A DNA stretch of 64,000 nucleotides from Spongiactinospora rosea (GCF_003315795.1 NZ_QMEY01000023.1:1-64000), one strand, 5' to 3'; positions 9,439 to 19,251 are shown, counted from the stretch's first letter. Numbers and translations are program-made. Notes: generated by a model from the sequence alone, not told the origin.

Positions 9439-10344
9439 TCACCAGCGCTTCTGGTAGCGGTTGCGGAGCAGAATGGCCACCGAGTTCATCACCAGCAACA
9501 GAGCGAGCAGGATGACGATGGCGGACGAGGCCAGCACCCCGAACTCCGGCCGGGACTGGCCGATCCAGTTGTAGATCTGCAGGGGCAGGGCGGTGAAGCC
9601 GTCGGTGAGCGACTCGGGGTTGAACGCCACGAACGTCGCCGCGCCCAGCATGACCAGCGGGGCCGCCTCGCCGATGGCCCGGGACAGGGCCAGGATCGAG
9701 CCGGTCGCGATGCCGGGGATGGAGGAGGGCAGCACCTGCCGGTAGATCGTCTGCCACTGGGTCGCGCCCAGCGCCAGCGACCCCTCCCTGATCGACGGCG
9801 GTACGGCCCGGATCGCCTCCCGGGCGGAGATGATCACCACCGGCAGCACCAGCAGGGCCAGCGTGAGCGCCCCGGTGATCAGTCCGAAGCCGAGACCGAT
9901 GACCCGGGCGATGATGCCGAGGCCGAGGATGCCGTAGACGATCGAGGGGATGCCGGCCAGGTTCTGGATGTTGAGCTCCAGCAGCCGGTTGTACCACTTG
10001 TTGCGGTCGGCGTACTCCTCCAGGTAGATCGCCGCCAGCACGCCCGTCGGGATGACGAACAGGGCGGTGAGGCCCATCAGGTAGATGGTGCCGACGATCG
10101 CCGACTGGGCCCCGGCGTTCTCCGGCCGCCGGATGGAGGGCATGTTCTCCCACAGCCGGGGGTCGAGCCTGGCCCAGCCCTTGCTGATCACGTACGCGAG
10201 CAGGACCGCCAGGAAGGCGATCGCGACGACCAGGCTGAGCTGCAGGGCGATCAGGAACACCGTCTCGCGTACCGGACGTCGCCGCCCGGCGAGCCGCCGC
10301 GGGCCGGGGCTCGCCGCCTTGCCGATGGAGGTGAGGACGGTCAT
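9439..10344 (-). CDS. pstA: Phosphate ABC transporter permease PstA
   Basis: This 301-residue membrane protein has six predicted helices and the PstA family segments IYLEEYADRN, NLAGIPSIVYG and the EAA-like loop REGSLALGATQWQTIYR. It forms the channel of the Pst importer with PstC. Its start overlaps the pstC stop by 4 nt. The order after pstC and before pstB is the standard one. Confidence 0.96.
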   Translation of the reverse strand: MTVLTSIGKAASPGPRRLAGRRRPVRETVFLIALQLSLVVAIAFLAVLLAYVISKGWARLDPRLWENMPSIRRPENAGAQSAIVGTIYLMGLTALFVIPTGVLAAIYLEEYADRNKWYNRLLELNIQNLAGIPSIVYGILGLGIIARVIGLGFGLITGALTLALLVLPVVIISAREAIRAVPPSIREGSLALGATQWQTIYRQVLPSSIPGIATGSILALSRAIGEAAPLVMLGAATFVAFNPESLTDGFTALPLQIYNWIGQSRPEFGVLASSAIVILLALLLVMNSVAILLRNRYQKRW

Positions 10345-11276
10345 TCGTAGGCCTCCCGGTAACGCCGTACGACCTTGGCGCTGACGTAGTTCATCAGGAA
10401 GGTCATGACGAACAGCAGCGCGCCCACCGCGAAGATGGTCTTGTACTCGATGGACCCGACCGGGACGTCACCCGACCCCGCGCGGGCGATGAACGAGGCC
10501 ATGGTGTCCATCTCCCTGGCCGGGCTGAAGGTGAAGATCGACCGGCCGCCGGTGGCGATCACCACGATCATGGTCTCGCCGATGGCCCGGGAGAACGCCA
10601 GGATGACCGCGGCGATGATCCCGGACAGCGCGGCGGGCAGCACGACCCGCAGCGACACGATCATCCGTGAGGACGCCAGCGCGTAGGCCCCCTCGCGCAG
10701 CGAGTTGGGGACCGCGGACATCGCGTCCTCGGCCAGCGAGGCGACCGTCGGGATGATCATCACGCCGACCACCAGGCCACCGCTGAGCGCGTTGCGGTAG
10801 TCGAGGGTGAACGGCAGGAAGTCGCGCAGCAGCGGCGTGACGAAGGTGAGCGCGAAGAAGCCGAAGACCACCGTGGGGATGCCCGCCAGGACCTCAAGGA
10901 CGGGCTTGATGACCTTGCGGACGCGCGGCTTCGCGTACTCCGACAGGTAGATCGCGGCGGCCAGCCCGAGCGGGATCGCGACGATCATCGCGATGATCGT
11001 GACCAGCAGGGTGGCCACCACGATGGGCAGCACCCCGAAGCTCGGCGGGTTGAACAGCGGTCCCCACTCGATCGAGGTGAAGAACTCCACCACGCTGACC
11101 GTGCCGAAGAACTCGATGGTGGGCTCCAGCAGCGCCGCCACGATACCGATCGTGGTCGCCACGGAGACGACGGCGGCGAGGACCAGGATCACCTTGATGA
11201 TCAGCTCGCCGTAGCGCGGGCGCGACCGCCCCAGGGAGGGGCCTCCCGGGACGGTCGCCTTGCTGGTTGAGGCCAT
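10341..11276 (-). CDS. pstC: Phosphate ABC transporter permease PstC
   Basis: This 311-residue permease has six predicted helices and PstC-type motifs: LAAAIYLSEYAKPR, VLAGIPTVVFGFFAL and the EAA-like loop LREGAYALASSRM. It pairs with PstA. It lies 6 nt downstream of pstS and upstream of pstA with a 4-nt overlap, in the phosphate-starvation operon. Confidence 0.96.
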   Translation of the reverse strand: MASTSKATVPGGPSLGRSRPRYGELIIKVILVLAAVVSVATTIGIVAALLEPTIEFFGTVSVVEFFTSIEWGPLFNPPSFGVLPIVVATLLVTIIAMIVAIPLGLAAAIYLSEYAKPRVRKVIKPVLEVLAGIPTVVFGFFALTFVTPLLRDFLPFTLDYRNALSGGLVVGVMIIPTVASLAEDAMSAVPNSLREGAYALASSRMIVSLRVVLPAALSGIIAAVILAFSRAIGETMIVVIATGGRSIFTFSPAREMDTMASFIARAGSGDVPVGSIEYKTIFAVGALLFVMTFLMNYVSAKVVRRYREAYE

Positions 11277-11282
11277 GGTGGG

Positions 11283-12281
11283 TCAGCTGCCGGACAGGGA
11301 CTGGACGGCGGTCTTGAGCTTGCCCTCCTGCTCGGCGTTGAGCGGGATGAACTTCGCGTCGGTCGCGATCTTGTTGATGTTGCCGGAGTAGAAGTCGATG
11401 AACGCCTTCACCTCGGGGCGCTTGGCCGACTCGTTCTTGACGTAGACGAACAGCGGACGGGCCAGCGGCGTGTAGCTGCCGTCCTGGGCCGCCTCGACGC
11501 TGGGGGTCACGCAGCCCTTGCCCGAGTCGACCTGGACCGCGTTGAGCTTGTCCATGTTCTCCTCGTAGTAGGTGAACCCGAAGTAGCCGAGCCCGCCCTT
11601 GGCGCCGCTGACCGCCTGGACCACGTCGTTGTCGTTCTCCGACGCGCTGTAGTCCTTGCGGCTCGCGCCCTCCTCACCGTTGATCTCGTCGGTGAAGTAG
11701 TCGAAGGTGCCGGAGTCGGTGCCCGGACCGGCCAGCGCCAGCGGCTCCGCCGGGAACTTGGCGTCGACGTCCTTCCAGGTCTTCACCTTGCCCTGGGCGG
11801 CCGGCTCCCAGATCTTCTTGAGCTGGTCGGTGGTCAGGCACTTGGCCCAGTCGTTCTCCTTGTTCACCACCACGGTGAGCGCGTCGGTGGCGACCGTCAG
11901 CTCGGTGAACGCGACGCCCTTGGAGTCGCAGATCGCCTTCTCCTCGTCCTTGATCGGACGGGAGGCGTTGGAGATGTCGGTCTCCCCGTTGCAGAACTTC
12001 TCGAAGCCGCCGCCGGTGCCGGAGGTGCCCACCGACACCCGTACCTTGGGCTGCTCCTCGGCGAAGAACTCGGATGCGGCCGTGGTCAGCGGCCCGACGG
12101 TGCTGGAGCCGTCGGACTTGATGTCGCCGCTGAGCTGCTGCCCGGCCTGCTGCTCGCCGCCCCCCGAGGCGCCGGGGCTGGCGGACGTCTGGTTATTCCC
12201 ACTGCCGCCGCAGGCCGCGACGAGAGCGATGAAGGCCGCCGATGCTGCCACCGCGCTCAGGCGGCGCTGTCCACTTGTCAC
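11283..12281 (-). CDS. pstS: Phosphate-binding lipoprotein PstS
   Basis: The protein is 332 residues from a GTG start at 12281; AAAGGA lies 9 nt upstream, which favours this start over an in-frame ATG 42 nt further up. The signal peptide ends in lipobox VAAC, so the protein is anchored outside the membrane. Phosphate-binding elements are visible: DGSSTVGPL, GTSGTGGGFEKFC, NASRPI and GPGTDSGTFDYF. It captures phosphate and delivers it to PstCA. It is first in the pst operon and lies just downstream of a PHO-box-like array. Confidence 0.96.
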   Translation of the reverse strand: MTSGQRRLSAVAASAAFIALVAACGGSGNNQTSASPGASGGGEQQAGQQLSGDIKSDGSSTVGPLTTAASEFFAEEQPKVRVSVGTSGTGGGFEKFCNGETDISNASRPIKDEEKAICDSKGVAFTELTVATDALTVVVNKENDWAKCLTTDQLKKIWEPAAQGKVKTWKDVDAKFPAEPLALAGPGTDSGTFDYFTDEINGEEGASRKDYSASENDNDVVQAVSGAKGGLGYFGFTYYEENMDKLNAVQVDSGKGCVTPSVEAAQDGSYTPLARPLFVYVKNESAKRPEVKAFIDFYSGNINKIATDAKFIPLNAEQEGKLKTAVQSLSGS

Positions 12282-12335
12282 GGTCAGTCGTCCTTTGGTC
12301 GTTAACTCTTCTCGATGCACCACCGATCCAACTGG

Positions 12336-12379
12336 CGCAAAGTGAACGACAGTGAAACGAGCCGTGACCGACGTTGAAA
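12336..12379 (-). promoter_or_regulatory. PHO-box array (four 11-bp direct repeats) upstream of pstS
   Basis: Four consecutive 11-nt units occupy 12336-12346, 12347-12357, 12358-12368 and 12369-12379. On the minus strand they read TTCACTTTGCG, TTTCACTGTCG, GTCACGGCTCG and TTTCAACGTCG. The exact 11-bp spacing and the (G)TTCAC core match the direct-repeat units bound by the phosphate regulator PhoP in Streptomyces. The array sits 55 nt upstream of the pstS start. Binding by PhoP is inferred; no phoP gene is in the window. Confidence 0.82.
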
Positions 12380-12526
12380 GAGGTATGCGGCGATGTGTGA
12401 ATATGCCGTCAAAGGGCTTGAACCCGGTAAAGCGCAGGAGTCAGTTTGGGAAGCGCGGGCGAGGCCGGGTCAACGTAGGGCGGGCGGGAGACCGGGCCAC
12501 CACCTGCGGCTGGCATGCTGGAGGCC

Positions 12527-12996
<470 letters not shown>

Positions 12997-13000
<4 letters not shown>

Positions 13001-13812
13001 GGATCGTGCGGGAGCTGGGCTCCTCACACGCCTGGAGGCTGAGCCAGGGCGAGCTTCCCGACGGCCGCGCCGTCTTCGTGAAATCGGCCGTGGCGACAGG
13101 CGGCGTTCCCCATCTGTTCACCTCCGAGGCGGCCGGGCTCGCCTGGCTGGCCGAGCCCGGCGCGATCGCCGTGCCCGAGGTGATCGAGGCCGGTGACGAA
13201 CGGCTGGTGCTCACGTGGGTCGAGCCGGGCGATGCCACCGCGGAGGCCGCCGCGCGGCTCGGCCGGGAGCTGGCCCGCACGCACGCGGCCGGGGCCGCCG
13301 GTTTCGGCGCGTCCTGGCCCGGCTTCATCGCCGAACTGCCGATGGGCAACGAACCCGCGGACGGCTGGCCGGAGTTCTACGCCACCCGGCGGCTGCTGCC
13401 GTTCGTGCGCAGGGCGCGTGACGCGGGGCAGCTCTCCGCGGCCGACGCCGGGCTGGTCGAGCAGGTGGTCGAACGGCTGCCGGGGCTCGCGGGCCCGGCC
13501 GAGCCGCCCGCGCGGATCCACGGCGACCTGTGGGGCGGCAACGTGCTGTGGACGGGCGAGCGGGCCATGCTGATCGACCCGGCCGCGCACGGCGGGCACC
13601 GCGAGACCGACCTCGCCATGCTGGCGCTGTTCGGGGCGCCGCACCTGGCCACGATCCTGGCCGCCTACCACGAGGAGGCCCCGCTGGCCGACGGCTGGCG
13701 CGACCGGGTGCCGCTGCACCAGCTCCATCCGCTGCTGGTGCACGTCTGCCTGTTCGGCGAGGCGTACCGGGGCAGCCTGCTCGACGCCGCCGCCCGCACC
13801 CTCGCCCTGTAG
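12997..13812 (+). CDS. Fructosamine kinase family protein (protein deglycation)
   Basis: This 271-residue protein with a GTG start overlaps the phosphatase stop. It has the kinase-like fold motifs of the FN3K family: a catalytic loop RIHGDLWGGNVLW and a metal-binding IDPAAHGGHRETDLAML. Bacterial members phosphorylate ribulosamines or erythrulosamines on proteins so that the sugar is released spontaneously. Coupling with the phosphatase gene supports a repair role. It could also act on free ketoamines. Confidence 0.9.
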
Positions 13813-13816
13813 CGGA

Positions 13817-14620
13817 CTACACCGGGAGGGTGAGCGGCCCGCCGCCGAGCCGCTTCAGCACGTCTCCGTGCAGCGGGCCGTTAGAGCACACGAGGCTGCC
13901 GCCGTCCAGGCCCGGCACACCGGACAGATCAGTCCAGATGCCGCCGGCCTCCTCGACGATCACGGTCAGCGCCGCCATGTCCCACGGCGACAGCTCGGGC
14001 TCGGCGGAGACGTCCACCGCGCCCTCGGCGACCAGTACGTGCGACCAGAAGTCGCCGTAGGCGCGGGTGCGCCAGCACGAACGGGTCAGCTCGATGAACG
14101 CCGACAGGCGCCCGGCCTTCTCCCACTCCTCAAGGTCGGAGTAGGACAGCGAGGCGTCGCCCAGCCGGGCCACCGACGACACCCGGCAGCGGCTGGCCTT
14201 GGTCAGCCCGCGGCCGGTCCACGCGCCGCCGCCCCTGGCCGCCCACCAGCGGCGGCCCAGTGCCGGGGCCGACACCAGGCCGACGACCACCTGATCCCGG
14301 TCCAGCAGCGCGATCAGCGTGGCCCACACCGGGACCCCGCGCACGTAGTTCTTCGTGCCGTCGATGGGATCGACGATCCAGGACCGCGCGCCGTACCCCG
14401 TGGTGCCGAACTCCTCGCCGACCACAGCGTCGCGCGGGCGGGCCCTGCGCAGCGTGCCGCGGATCGCCTCCTCCACCGCGCGGTCGGCGTCGCTCACCGG
14501 CGTCAGGTCGGGTTTGGTCTCGACCTTCAGATCGACCGCCTTGAAGCGGCGCATCGTGAGGTCGTCGGCCGCGTCCGCCATGACGTGGGCGAGCCGCAGA
14601 TCGTCGGTGTAGTCCGTCAC
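13817..14620 (-). CDS. hisN: Histidinol-phosphatase of the inositol-monophosphatase family
   Basis: This 267-residue protein has IMPase metal motifs: VVGEEFG, WIVDPIDGTKNYVRG and SPWDMAALTVIVEEAGG. The wording GVPVWATLIALL and the overall length match actinobacterial HisN, which dephosphorylates histidinol phosphate in histidine synthesis. The start is GTG. It is convergent with the fructosamine kinase gene, 4 nt apart. Related inositol phosphatases share these motifs, so the HisN assignment is strong but rests on subfamily resemblance. Confidence 0.87.
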   Translation of the reverse strand: MTDYTDDLRLAHVMADAADDLTMRRFKAVDLKVETKPDLTPVSDADRAVEEAIRGTLRRARPRDAVVGEEFGTTGYGARSWIVDPIDGTKNYVRGVPVWATLIALLDRDQVVVGLVSAPALGRRWWAARGGGAWTGRGLTKASRCRVSSVARLGDASLSYSDLEEWEKAGRLSAFIELTRSCWRTRAYGDFWSHVLVAEGAVDVSAEPELSPWDMAALTVIVEEAGGIWTDLSGVPGLDGGSLVCSNGPLHGDVLKRLGGGPLTLPV

Positions 14621-14677
14621 GAGGGGACACGGTATCGCGTCAACGCCCGATCGCCGCTTTCTAGGGACATAGCGTGG

Positions 14678-15694
14678 TCAATCGGCGTGGCTCGCCTCGG
14701 GGTCGGGCTCGCCCTCGCGGCTGGCGAGCAGCCGTCGCAGCGAGGCCAGCCGGGCCGGGCCGGCGTGTCCCTGGCGCACCCACTCGTCCAGCGCGCAGCC
14801 GTCGGCCAGGTGGGTGCAGCCCTTGGGGCAGTGCACGGTGCCCTCGACCAGGTCGGGGAAGGCGTGCAGCACGTTGTCGGGGGAGACGTGGGCCAGCCCG
14901 AAGCTGCGCACCCCGGGCGTGTCGATGATCCAGCCGCCGCCGGGCAGCTCCAGCGCCACCGCCGAGGTGGAGGTGTGCCTGCCCCGCCCGGTGACCGGGT
15001 TGACGTGCGAGACGGCCCGCTCGGCGTCCGGGACCAGGGCGTTGACCAGCGTGGACTTGCCGACCCCCGAATGCCCGACGAGCACGCTGAGCCGGTCGGC
15101 CAGCCGTTCGCGCACTTCGTCCAGCTCGCCGCCCTTGTGCACCACGATGTACGGGACGCCCAGCGGGTCGTACAGTGCGACCAGCTCGTCGGGCGGGGCG
15201 AGGTCGGACTTGGTCAGGCACAGCAGCGGGTCGATCTCGGCGTCGTAGGCCGCCACCAGGATGCGGTCGATCATCCGCGGCCGGGGCGGCGGGTCGGCCA
15301 GCGCGGTCACGATCACGAGCTGGTCGGCGTTGGCGACGACCGGCCGCTCGATGCCGTCGGTGAACTCGGTGTCGTCGGCGGAGCGGCGGAGCATCGACCG
15401 GCGCGACTCCACGCGTACGATCCGGGCCAGCGTGTCGGGGCGCCCGCTGACATCGCCCACCAGGCGCACCCGGTCGCCCACCACGATGCCCTTGCGGCCC
15501 AGCTCACGGGCCTTCATCGCGGTGACGGTGGTGCGCTCGCCCGCCTCCACCAGGCAGGTGAACCGGCCGCGGTCGACGGCCACCACGAAGCCGGGCACCG
15601 CGTCCTCGTGCGCAGGGCGGATCCGCGTCCGTGGCCGGGAGCCCTTGCCCGGCCGTACGCGGACGTCGTCTTCGTCGTATTCCCGCTTCCTCAG
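14678..15694 (-). CDS. rsgA: Ribosome small-subunit-dependent GTPase A
   Basis: This circularly permuted GTPase matures the 30S subunit. An OB-fold occupies about residues 30-100, then the G motifs appear in permuted order: G4 LTKSD, G1 GHSGVGKSTLVN, G3 DTPGVRSFG. A C-terminal zinc motif follows (CPKGCTHLADGC with a His). No ATG, GTG or TTG is near the expected start. A CTG codon overlapping the aroA stop (CTGA) has a strong GGAGGA site 6 nt upstream and gives 338 residues, so a CTG start coupled to aroA is proposed. The frame is open much further upstream but only as an aroA shadow. Confidence 0.9.
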   Translation of the reverse strand: MRKREYDEDDVRVRPGKGSRPRTRIRPAHEDAVPGFVVAVDRGRFTCLVEAGERTTVTAMKARELGRKGIVVGDRVRLVGDVSGRPDTLARIVRVESRRSMLRRSADDTEFTDGIERPVVANADQLVIVTALADPPPRPRMIDRILVAAYDAEIDPLLCLTKSDLAPPDELVALYDPLGVPYIVVHKGGELDEVRERLADRLSVLVGHSGVGKSTLVNALVPDAERAVSHVNPVTGRGRHTSTSAVALELPGGGWIIDTPGVRSFGLAHVSPDNVLHAFPDLVEGTVHCPKGCTHLADGCALDEWVRQGHAGPARLASLRRLLASREGEPDPEASHAD

Positions 15695-16977
15695 CGGCCG
15701 TCCTCCAGCATCTCGGCCCACATCCCGGGGAACCGGGGAAGGGTCTTGGCGGTGGTCGCGATGTTCTCCACCCGGACGCCGGGGACGGCCAGGCCGATCA
15801 CCGCGCCCGCCGTGGCCATCCGGTGGTCGTCGTAGGAGTGGAAGAGCCCGCCGTGCAGCGGCCGGGGCCGCACGGTGATGCCGTCGGGGGTCTCCTCCGC
15901 GTCGCCGCCCAGCCGGGTGATCTCGGTGACCAGCGCGGCCAGCCGGTCGGTCTCGTGGCCGCGCAGGTGGGCGATGCCGCGCAGGGTGCTCGGGCCGTCG
16001 GCCAGCGCGGCCAGCGCGGCGATGGCCGGGGTCAGCTCGCCCACGTCGCGCAGGTCGGCGTCGATGCCGTGCACCCGGCCGGTGCCGGTGACGGCGAGTC
16101 CGCCCTGGGTGCGCCGGACCTCCCCGCCCATCCGCGTCAGCAGGTCGCGCAGCACGTCGCCGGGCTGGGTGGTGTGCTCGGGCCACCCGGGGATCGTCAC
16201 AGTGCCGCCCGTCACCAGGGCCGCCGCCAGGAACGGCGCGGCGTTGGAGAGGTCGGGCTCGACGGTCAGCTCGCGGGCCGCGATCGGGCCGGGCTCCACC
16301 CGCCAGACGTCGCGCTCGGTGTCATCGACCCGTACGCCCGCCGCGCGCAGCATCTCCACCGTCATCCGGATGTGCGGCGCGGACGGCACCGGCGGGCCGT
16401 CGTGGCGTACGGTGAGGCCCTTGTCGAAGCGCGGCGCGCACAGCAGCAGCCCCGAGACGAGCTGGGAGGAGGCCGACGCGTCGAGCGTCACCTCCCCGCC
16501 GCGCACCGGGCCGCGGATCGTGAACGGCAACGCGTCGCCGTCCACCTGCGCCCCGAGCGCCCGCAGCGCCCGCAGGATCGGCCCCATCGGCCGCTTGCGG
16601 GCGTGCGGATCGCCGTCGAAGAACACCTCGCCGCCGGCCAGTGCGGCCATCGGCGGCACGAACCGCATCACGGTGCCGGCCAGCCCCACGTCGATCCGCG
16701 CGCCGCCGCGCACCGGCCCCGGCGTGATGGCCCAGTCGACGCCGTCGGCGGAGGTCTCGCCGGCCGGCTCCATCGTCGCGCCGAGCTCGCGCAGCGCCGC
16801 CGCCATCAGATCGGCGTCGCGGCTGCGCAGCGCGCCCAGCACGGTGCCCGGGCCGTCGGCCAGCGCGGCGAGCAGCAGCGCGCGGTTGGTCACCGACTTG
16901 GAGCCGGGCAGTGGAACCGTCGCCACCACGGGCTCGCGCACGGTGGGCGCGGGCCACGGATCGGGATGCGCAGGCAT
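15691..16977 (-). CDS. aroA: 3-phosphoshikimate 1-carboxyvinyltransferase (EPSP synthase)
   Basis: This 428-residue enzyme makes EPSP from shikimate-3-phosphate and PEP in the chorismate pathway. Substrate-binding motifs are present: LPGSKSVTNRALLLAALADG at the N-terminus, GLAGTVMRF, ASSQLVSGLLL and the C-terminal YDDHRMATAGAVIGL. The length is normal for the family. Its stop overlaps the proposed rsgA start, and the aroA-rsgA order is common in actinobacteria. Confidence 0.97.
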   Translation of the reverse strand: MPAHPDPWPAPTVREPVVATVPLPGSKSVTNRALLLAALADGPGTVLGALRSRDADLMAAALRELGATMEPAGETSADGVDWAITPGPVRGGARIDVGLAGTVMRFVPPMAALAGGEVFFDGDPHARKRPMGPILRALRALGAQVDGDALPFTIRGPVRGGEVTLDASASSQLVSGLLLCAPRFDKGLTVRHDGPPVPSAPHIRMTVEMLRAAGVRVDDTERDVWRVEPGPIAARELTVEPDLSNAAPFLAAALVTGGTVTIPGWPEHTTQPGDVLRDLLTRMGGEVRRTQGGLAVTGTGRVHGIDADLRDVGELTPAIAALAALADGPSTLRGIAHLRGHETDRLAALVTEITRLGGDAEETPDGITVRPRPLHGGLFHSYDDHRMATAGAVIGLAVPGVRVENIATTAKTLPRFPGMWAEMLEDGR

Positions 16978-17094
16978 GGGGCAACTCTACCGGGCGGCCC
17001 GCCGCAGGGCCCGCAGACGAATTGGCTGTGTCCTGCCGGATCGGTCCGCCCGGGAATCGCACATGAGAGCGAGTCCAGGTGGCACTCTGGTCTT

Positions 17095-17835
17095 ATGTGC
17101 GGGAGATACGCCTCGGCGCGGAAGAAGCAGGAGCTGCTGGAAGAGTTCCGGGTGGAGCTGGACGGGGAGCCCGGGAAGGAGTTGCGGCCCGACTTCAACG
17201 TCGCGCCCACCAAAGAGGTCTACGCGGTGCTGAGCCGGGTGCCGAAGGGCGAGGAGCGGGCCGTACGCCAGTTGCGCGTGGTCAAGTGGGGGCTCGTGCC
17301 GTCCTGGGCGAAGGACCCCTCGATCGGGTCGCGCATGATCAACGCCCGGGTCGAGACGGTGGCCGAGAAGCCGTCCTACCGCAAGGCGTTCGCGCAGCGG
17401 CGCTGCCTGCTGCCCGCCGACGGCTACTTCGAGTGGTACAAGTTCGACGAGAAGCGCAAGCAGCCCTATTTCATCCACCCGGCCGACGGCGGCGTGATGG
17501 CGATGGCCGGGCTGTACGAGTTCTGGCGTGACCGGAACAAGCCCGACGACGACCCCACCGCCTGGCTGGTGACCTGCACGGTGATCACCACCACCGCGAA
17601 GGACAAGCTGGGCCGGATCCACGACCGGATGCCGATGCTGATCGAGCGCGAGCGGTGGTCGGAATGGCTCGACCCCGAGCTCACCGCCACCGACGACGCC
17701 CAGGCGCTGCTGGTCCCGGCCTCGCCGGACCGGCTGGAGGCGTACCCGGTGTCCACCGCGGTCAACAGCGTGCGCAACAACGGGCCGGAGCTGGTCGAGC
17801 GCATCGAGCCCGATGACGACAAGGCGATCGTCTGA
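17095..17835 (+). CDS. SOS response-associated peptidase (SRAP/YedK/HMCES family)
   Basis: This 246-residue protein starts MCGRYA, so Cys2 becomes the N-terminal catalytic residue after Met removal. Other SRAP motifs are FNVAPT, KWGLVPSWAKD, INARVETV, CLLPADGYFEWY and the C-terminal VSTAVNSVRNNGPE. The family covalently caps abasic sites in single-stranded DNA. It is divergent from aroA, separated by 117 nt; no convincing LexA box was found there. The same neighbour order occurs in mycobacteria. Confidence 0.96.
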   Translation: MCGRYASARKKQELLEEFRVELDGEPGKELRPDFNVAPTKEVYAVLSRVPKGEERAVRQLRVVKWGLVPSWAKDPSIGSRMINARVETVAEKPSYRKAFAQRRCLLPADGYFEWYKFDEKRKQPYFIHPADGGVMAMAGLYEFWRDRNKPDDDPTAWLVTCTVITTTAKDKLGRIHDRMPMLIERERWSEWLDPELTATDDAQALLVPASPDRLEAYPVSTAVNSVRNNGPELVERIEPDDDKAIV

Positions 17836-18049
17836 GCGGCCGGATACGGCCCGTCACCCCCGCCAGGGGCGAAAAGGCCGGGTCACGGCGGTGTAAACGG
17901 CCGGTGAAGTGGGCATTCGATCAGGTAAGGGGAGGCTCGGCCGTACACCTTCCGTAGCGTGCCCCCGGACAGAGCGACCCCCAGCGCCCGGCGGGAAACT
18001 CGGGGGAGTTCCGCCGCGAGGCGCCCACCCGTCCCGGAGGTGGCCACTC

Positions 18050-18382
18050 GTGGACGACGCGACCGCGCGCATGCGGCTGCAGACCATGCTCGGCGATCTT
18101 GAGCGGTCCATCGCGGTGTTACGGGGCGACCCGGTCGCCGTACGCGAGCGTTCGGCCGCCGACGCCGGGTCCGACCTCACCGACGCCGACCGCACCCGCG
18201 CCATGCTGGACGTGGCGACCCGCCAGCGCAACGCCGTGCTCAGCGCGCTGAAGCGGCTGGAGGAGGGCAGCTACGGCCGCTGCCTGGACTGCGGCCGGAT
18301 GGTGCCGGAGGGCCGCCTGGAGGCGCGGCCCGAGGCGTCGCGCTGCGTGCAGTGCCAGGCCAAGCGGGAGCGCCGCCGCTAA
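18050..18382 (+). CDS. TraR/DksA-family zinc-finger protein
   Basis: The protein is 110 residues from a GTG start preceded by CGGAGGTGG; the frame is open further up without a convincing site. An N-terminal helical hairpin (about 1-75) is followed by a C4-type zinc finger, CLDCGRMVPEGRLEARPEA with a second CVQC pair. Family members bind the RNA polymerase secondary channel or similar targets. It converges on the methyltransferase gene with overlapping stop codons. Confidence 0.85.
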   Translation: MDDATARMRLQTMLGDLERSIAVLRGDPVAVRERSAADAGSDLTDADRTRAMLDVATRQRNAVLSALKRLEEGSYGRCLDCGRMVPEGRLEARPEASRCVQCQAKRERRR

Positions 18383-19125
18383 CCGCTCTTGCGGGCGCTC
18401 GCCACCAGGTGGATGCCGACCGTGTCGTCGTCTTCGGGGTTGGCCTCCAGTTCGCTGCGCACCAGGTAGGCCAGCGCCCGCGAGTCGGAGGCCAGCACGT
18501 GATCGACCGTCGAGGGCGACAGCACCGTACGCGGACGCACCCACTCCACCTCCAGGCCCGCCCCCGTCAGCAGCTCGCGGAGCTGGGCGCTGGAAAAGCA
18601 CCGGGTGATGCTGCCGTCGGGCCAGGGCACCAGCATGACCTCGCCCTTCTGGCGCAGATGGGCCCAGTAGTTCTGTTCGGCGAGGATCGCCATGCCGAGC
18701 ACCAGCGAGTCGACGCACACCAGCGCCCGCCCGCCGGGCCGTAGCACTCTGGCCACGTCGCCCATCGCCGACTCGGCCATCAGCTCCACCGACATGGCCC
18801 GCTCCTCGGCGACCACCGCGTCGATGCTCTCGTCGGGCAGGAACCCGAGGTCGTCGGCCCGTATCTGACGCACCCGGTCGGCGTCGCGCAGCTTGCCCTG
18901 CGCGGCCACGCCGTCGATGCGGAAGTCGATGACCTCGATCACGCGGTGACCCGACCGCGCGGCCTGGGCGGCCCACTGCCCGCCGCCTCCGGACATGTCC
19001 AGCAGCACCGATGGCCGCTCGGGCAGCCACCGGCCGAGCTGCTCGGCGGCGACCGCGCGGTAAAACGTCCAGTACGGCCCCAGGGTCCCTGAGCCGTTCA
19101 GTTCTTCGGCCGGAATGGGCAGCAC
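18379..19125 (-). CDS. Class I SAM-dependent methyltransferase-like protein
   Basis: This 248-residue protein has a GTG start with AGGAG upstream. A Rossmann-like motif I, LLDMSGGGGQWAAQAARSG, is followed by the acidic EVIDFRIDG and later by VLRPGGRALVCVDS, typical of methyltransferase post-I and motif IV regions. The substrate is unknown. It is divergent from sigR with a short shared upstream region, so both may respond to the same promoter area. Confidence 0.75.
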   Translation of the reverse strand: MLPIPAEELNGSGTLGPYWTFYRAVAAEQLGRWLPERPSVLLDMSGGGGQWAAQAARSGHRVIEVIDFRIDGVAAQGKLRDADRVRQIRADDLGFLPDESIDAVVAEERAMSVELMAESAMGDVARVLRPGGRALVCVDSLVLGMAILAEQNYWAHLRQKGEVMLVPWPDGSITRCFSSAQLRELLTGAGLEVEWVRPRTVLSPSTVDHVLASDSRALAYLVRSELEANPEDDDTVGIHLVASARKSG

Positions 19126-19224
19126 ACGCGGCTCCTGGGCGTTCGGGGTTTCCGGGGATTGGGGCTACCAGCCGGTACGTATTCTTTTTCCCCGTACCGG
19201 GACTCTCGTCACCTTCTATCTTGC

Positions 19225-19251
19225 GGGAACAGACGATCGCACGCCGGTGTT
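19225..19251 (+). promoter_or_regulatory. SigR-type promoter of sigR-rsrA
   Basis: GGGAAC at 19225-19230 is separated by exactly 18 nt from GTT at 19249-19251. The SigR/SigH consensus is GGGAAT-N18-GTT, so only the last base of the -35 box differs. Transcription would begin near 19258, upstream of the ATG at 19296. This implies positive autoregulation under thiol-oxidative stress, as known for Streptomyces sigR. Confidence 0.85.

Noticed and set aside
13868..15835. Open frame of 655 codons opposite hisN, rsgA and aroA
   Set aside because: It crosses three well-supported genes on the other strand and has no recognisable motif.
16978..17094. LexA box upstream of the SRAP gene
   Set aside because: No GAAC-N4-GTTC-type site was found in the 117-nt spacer.
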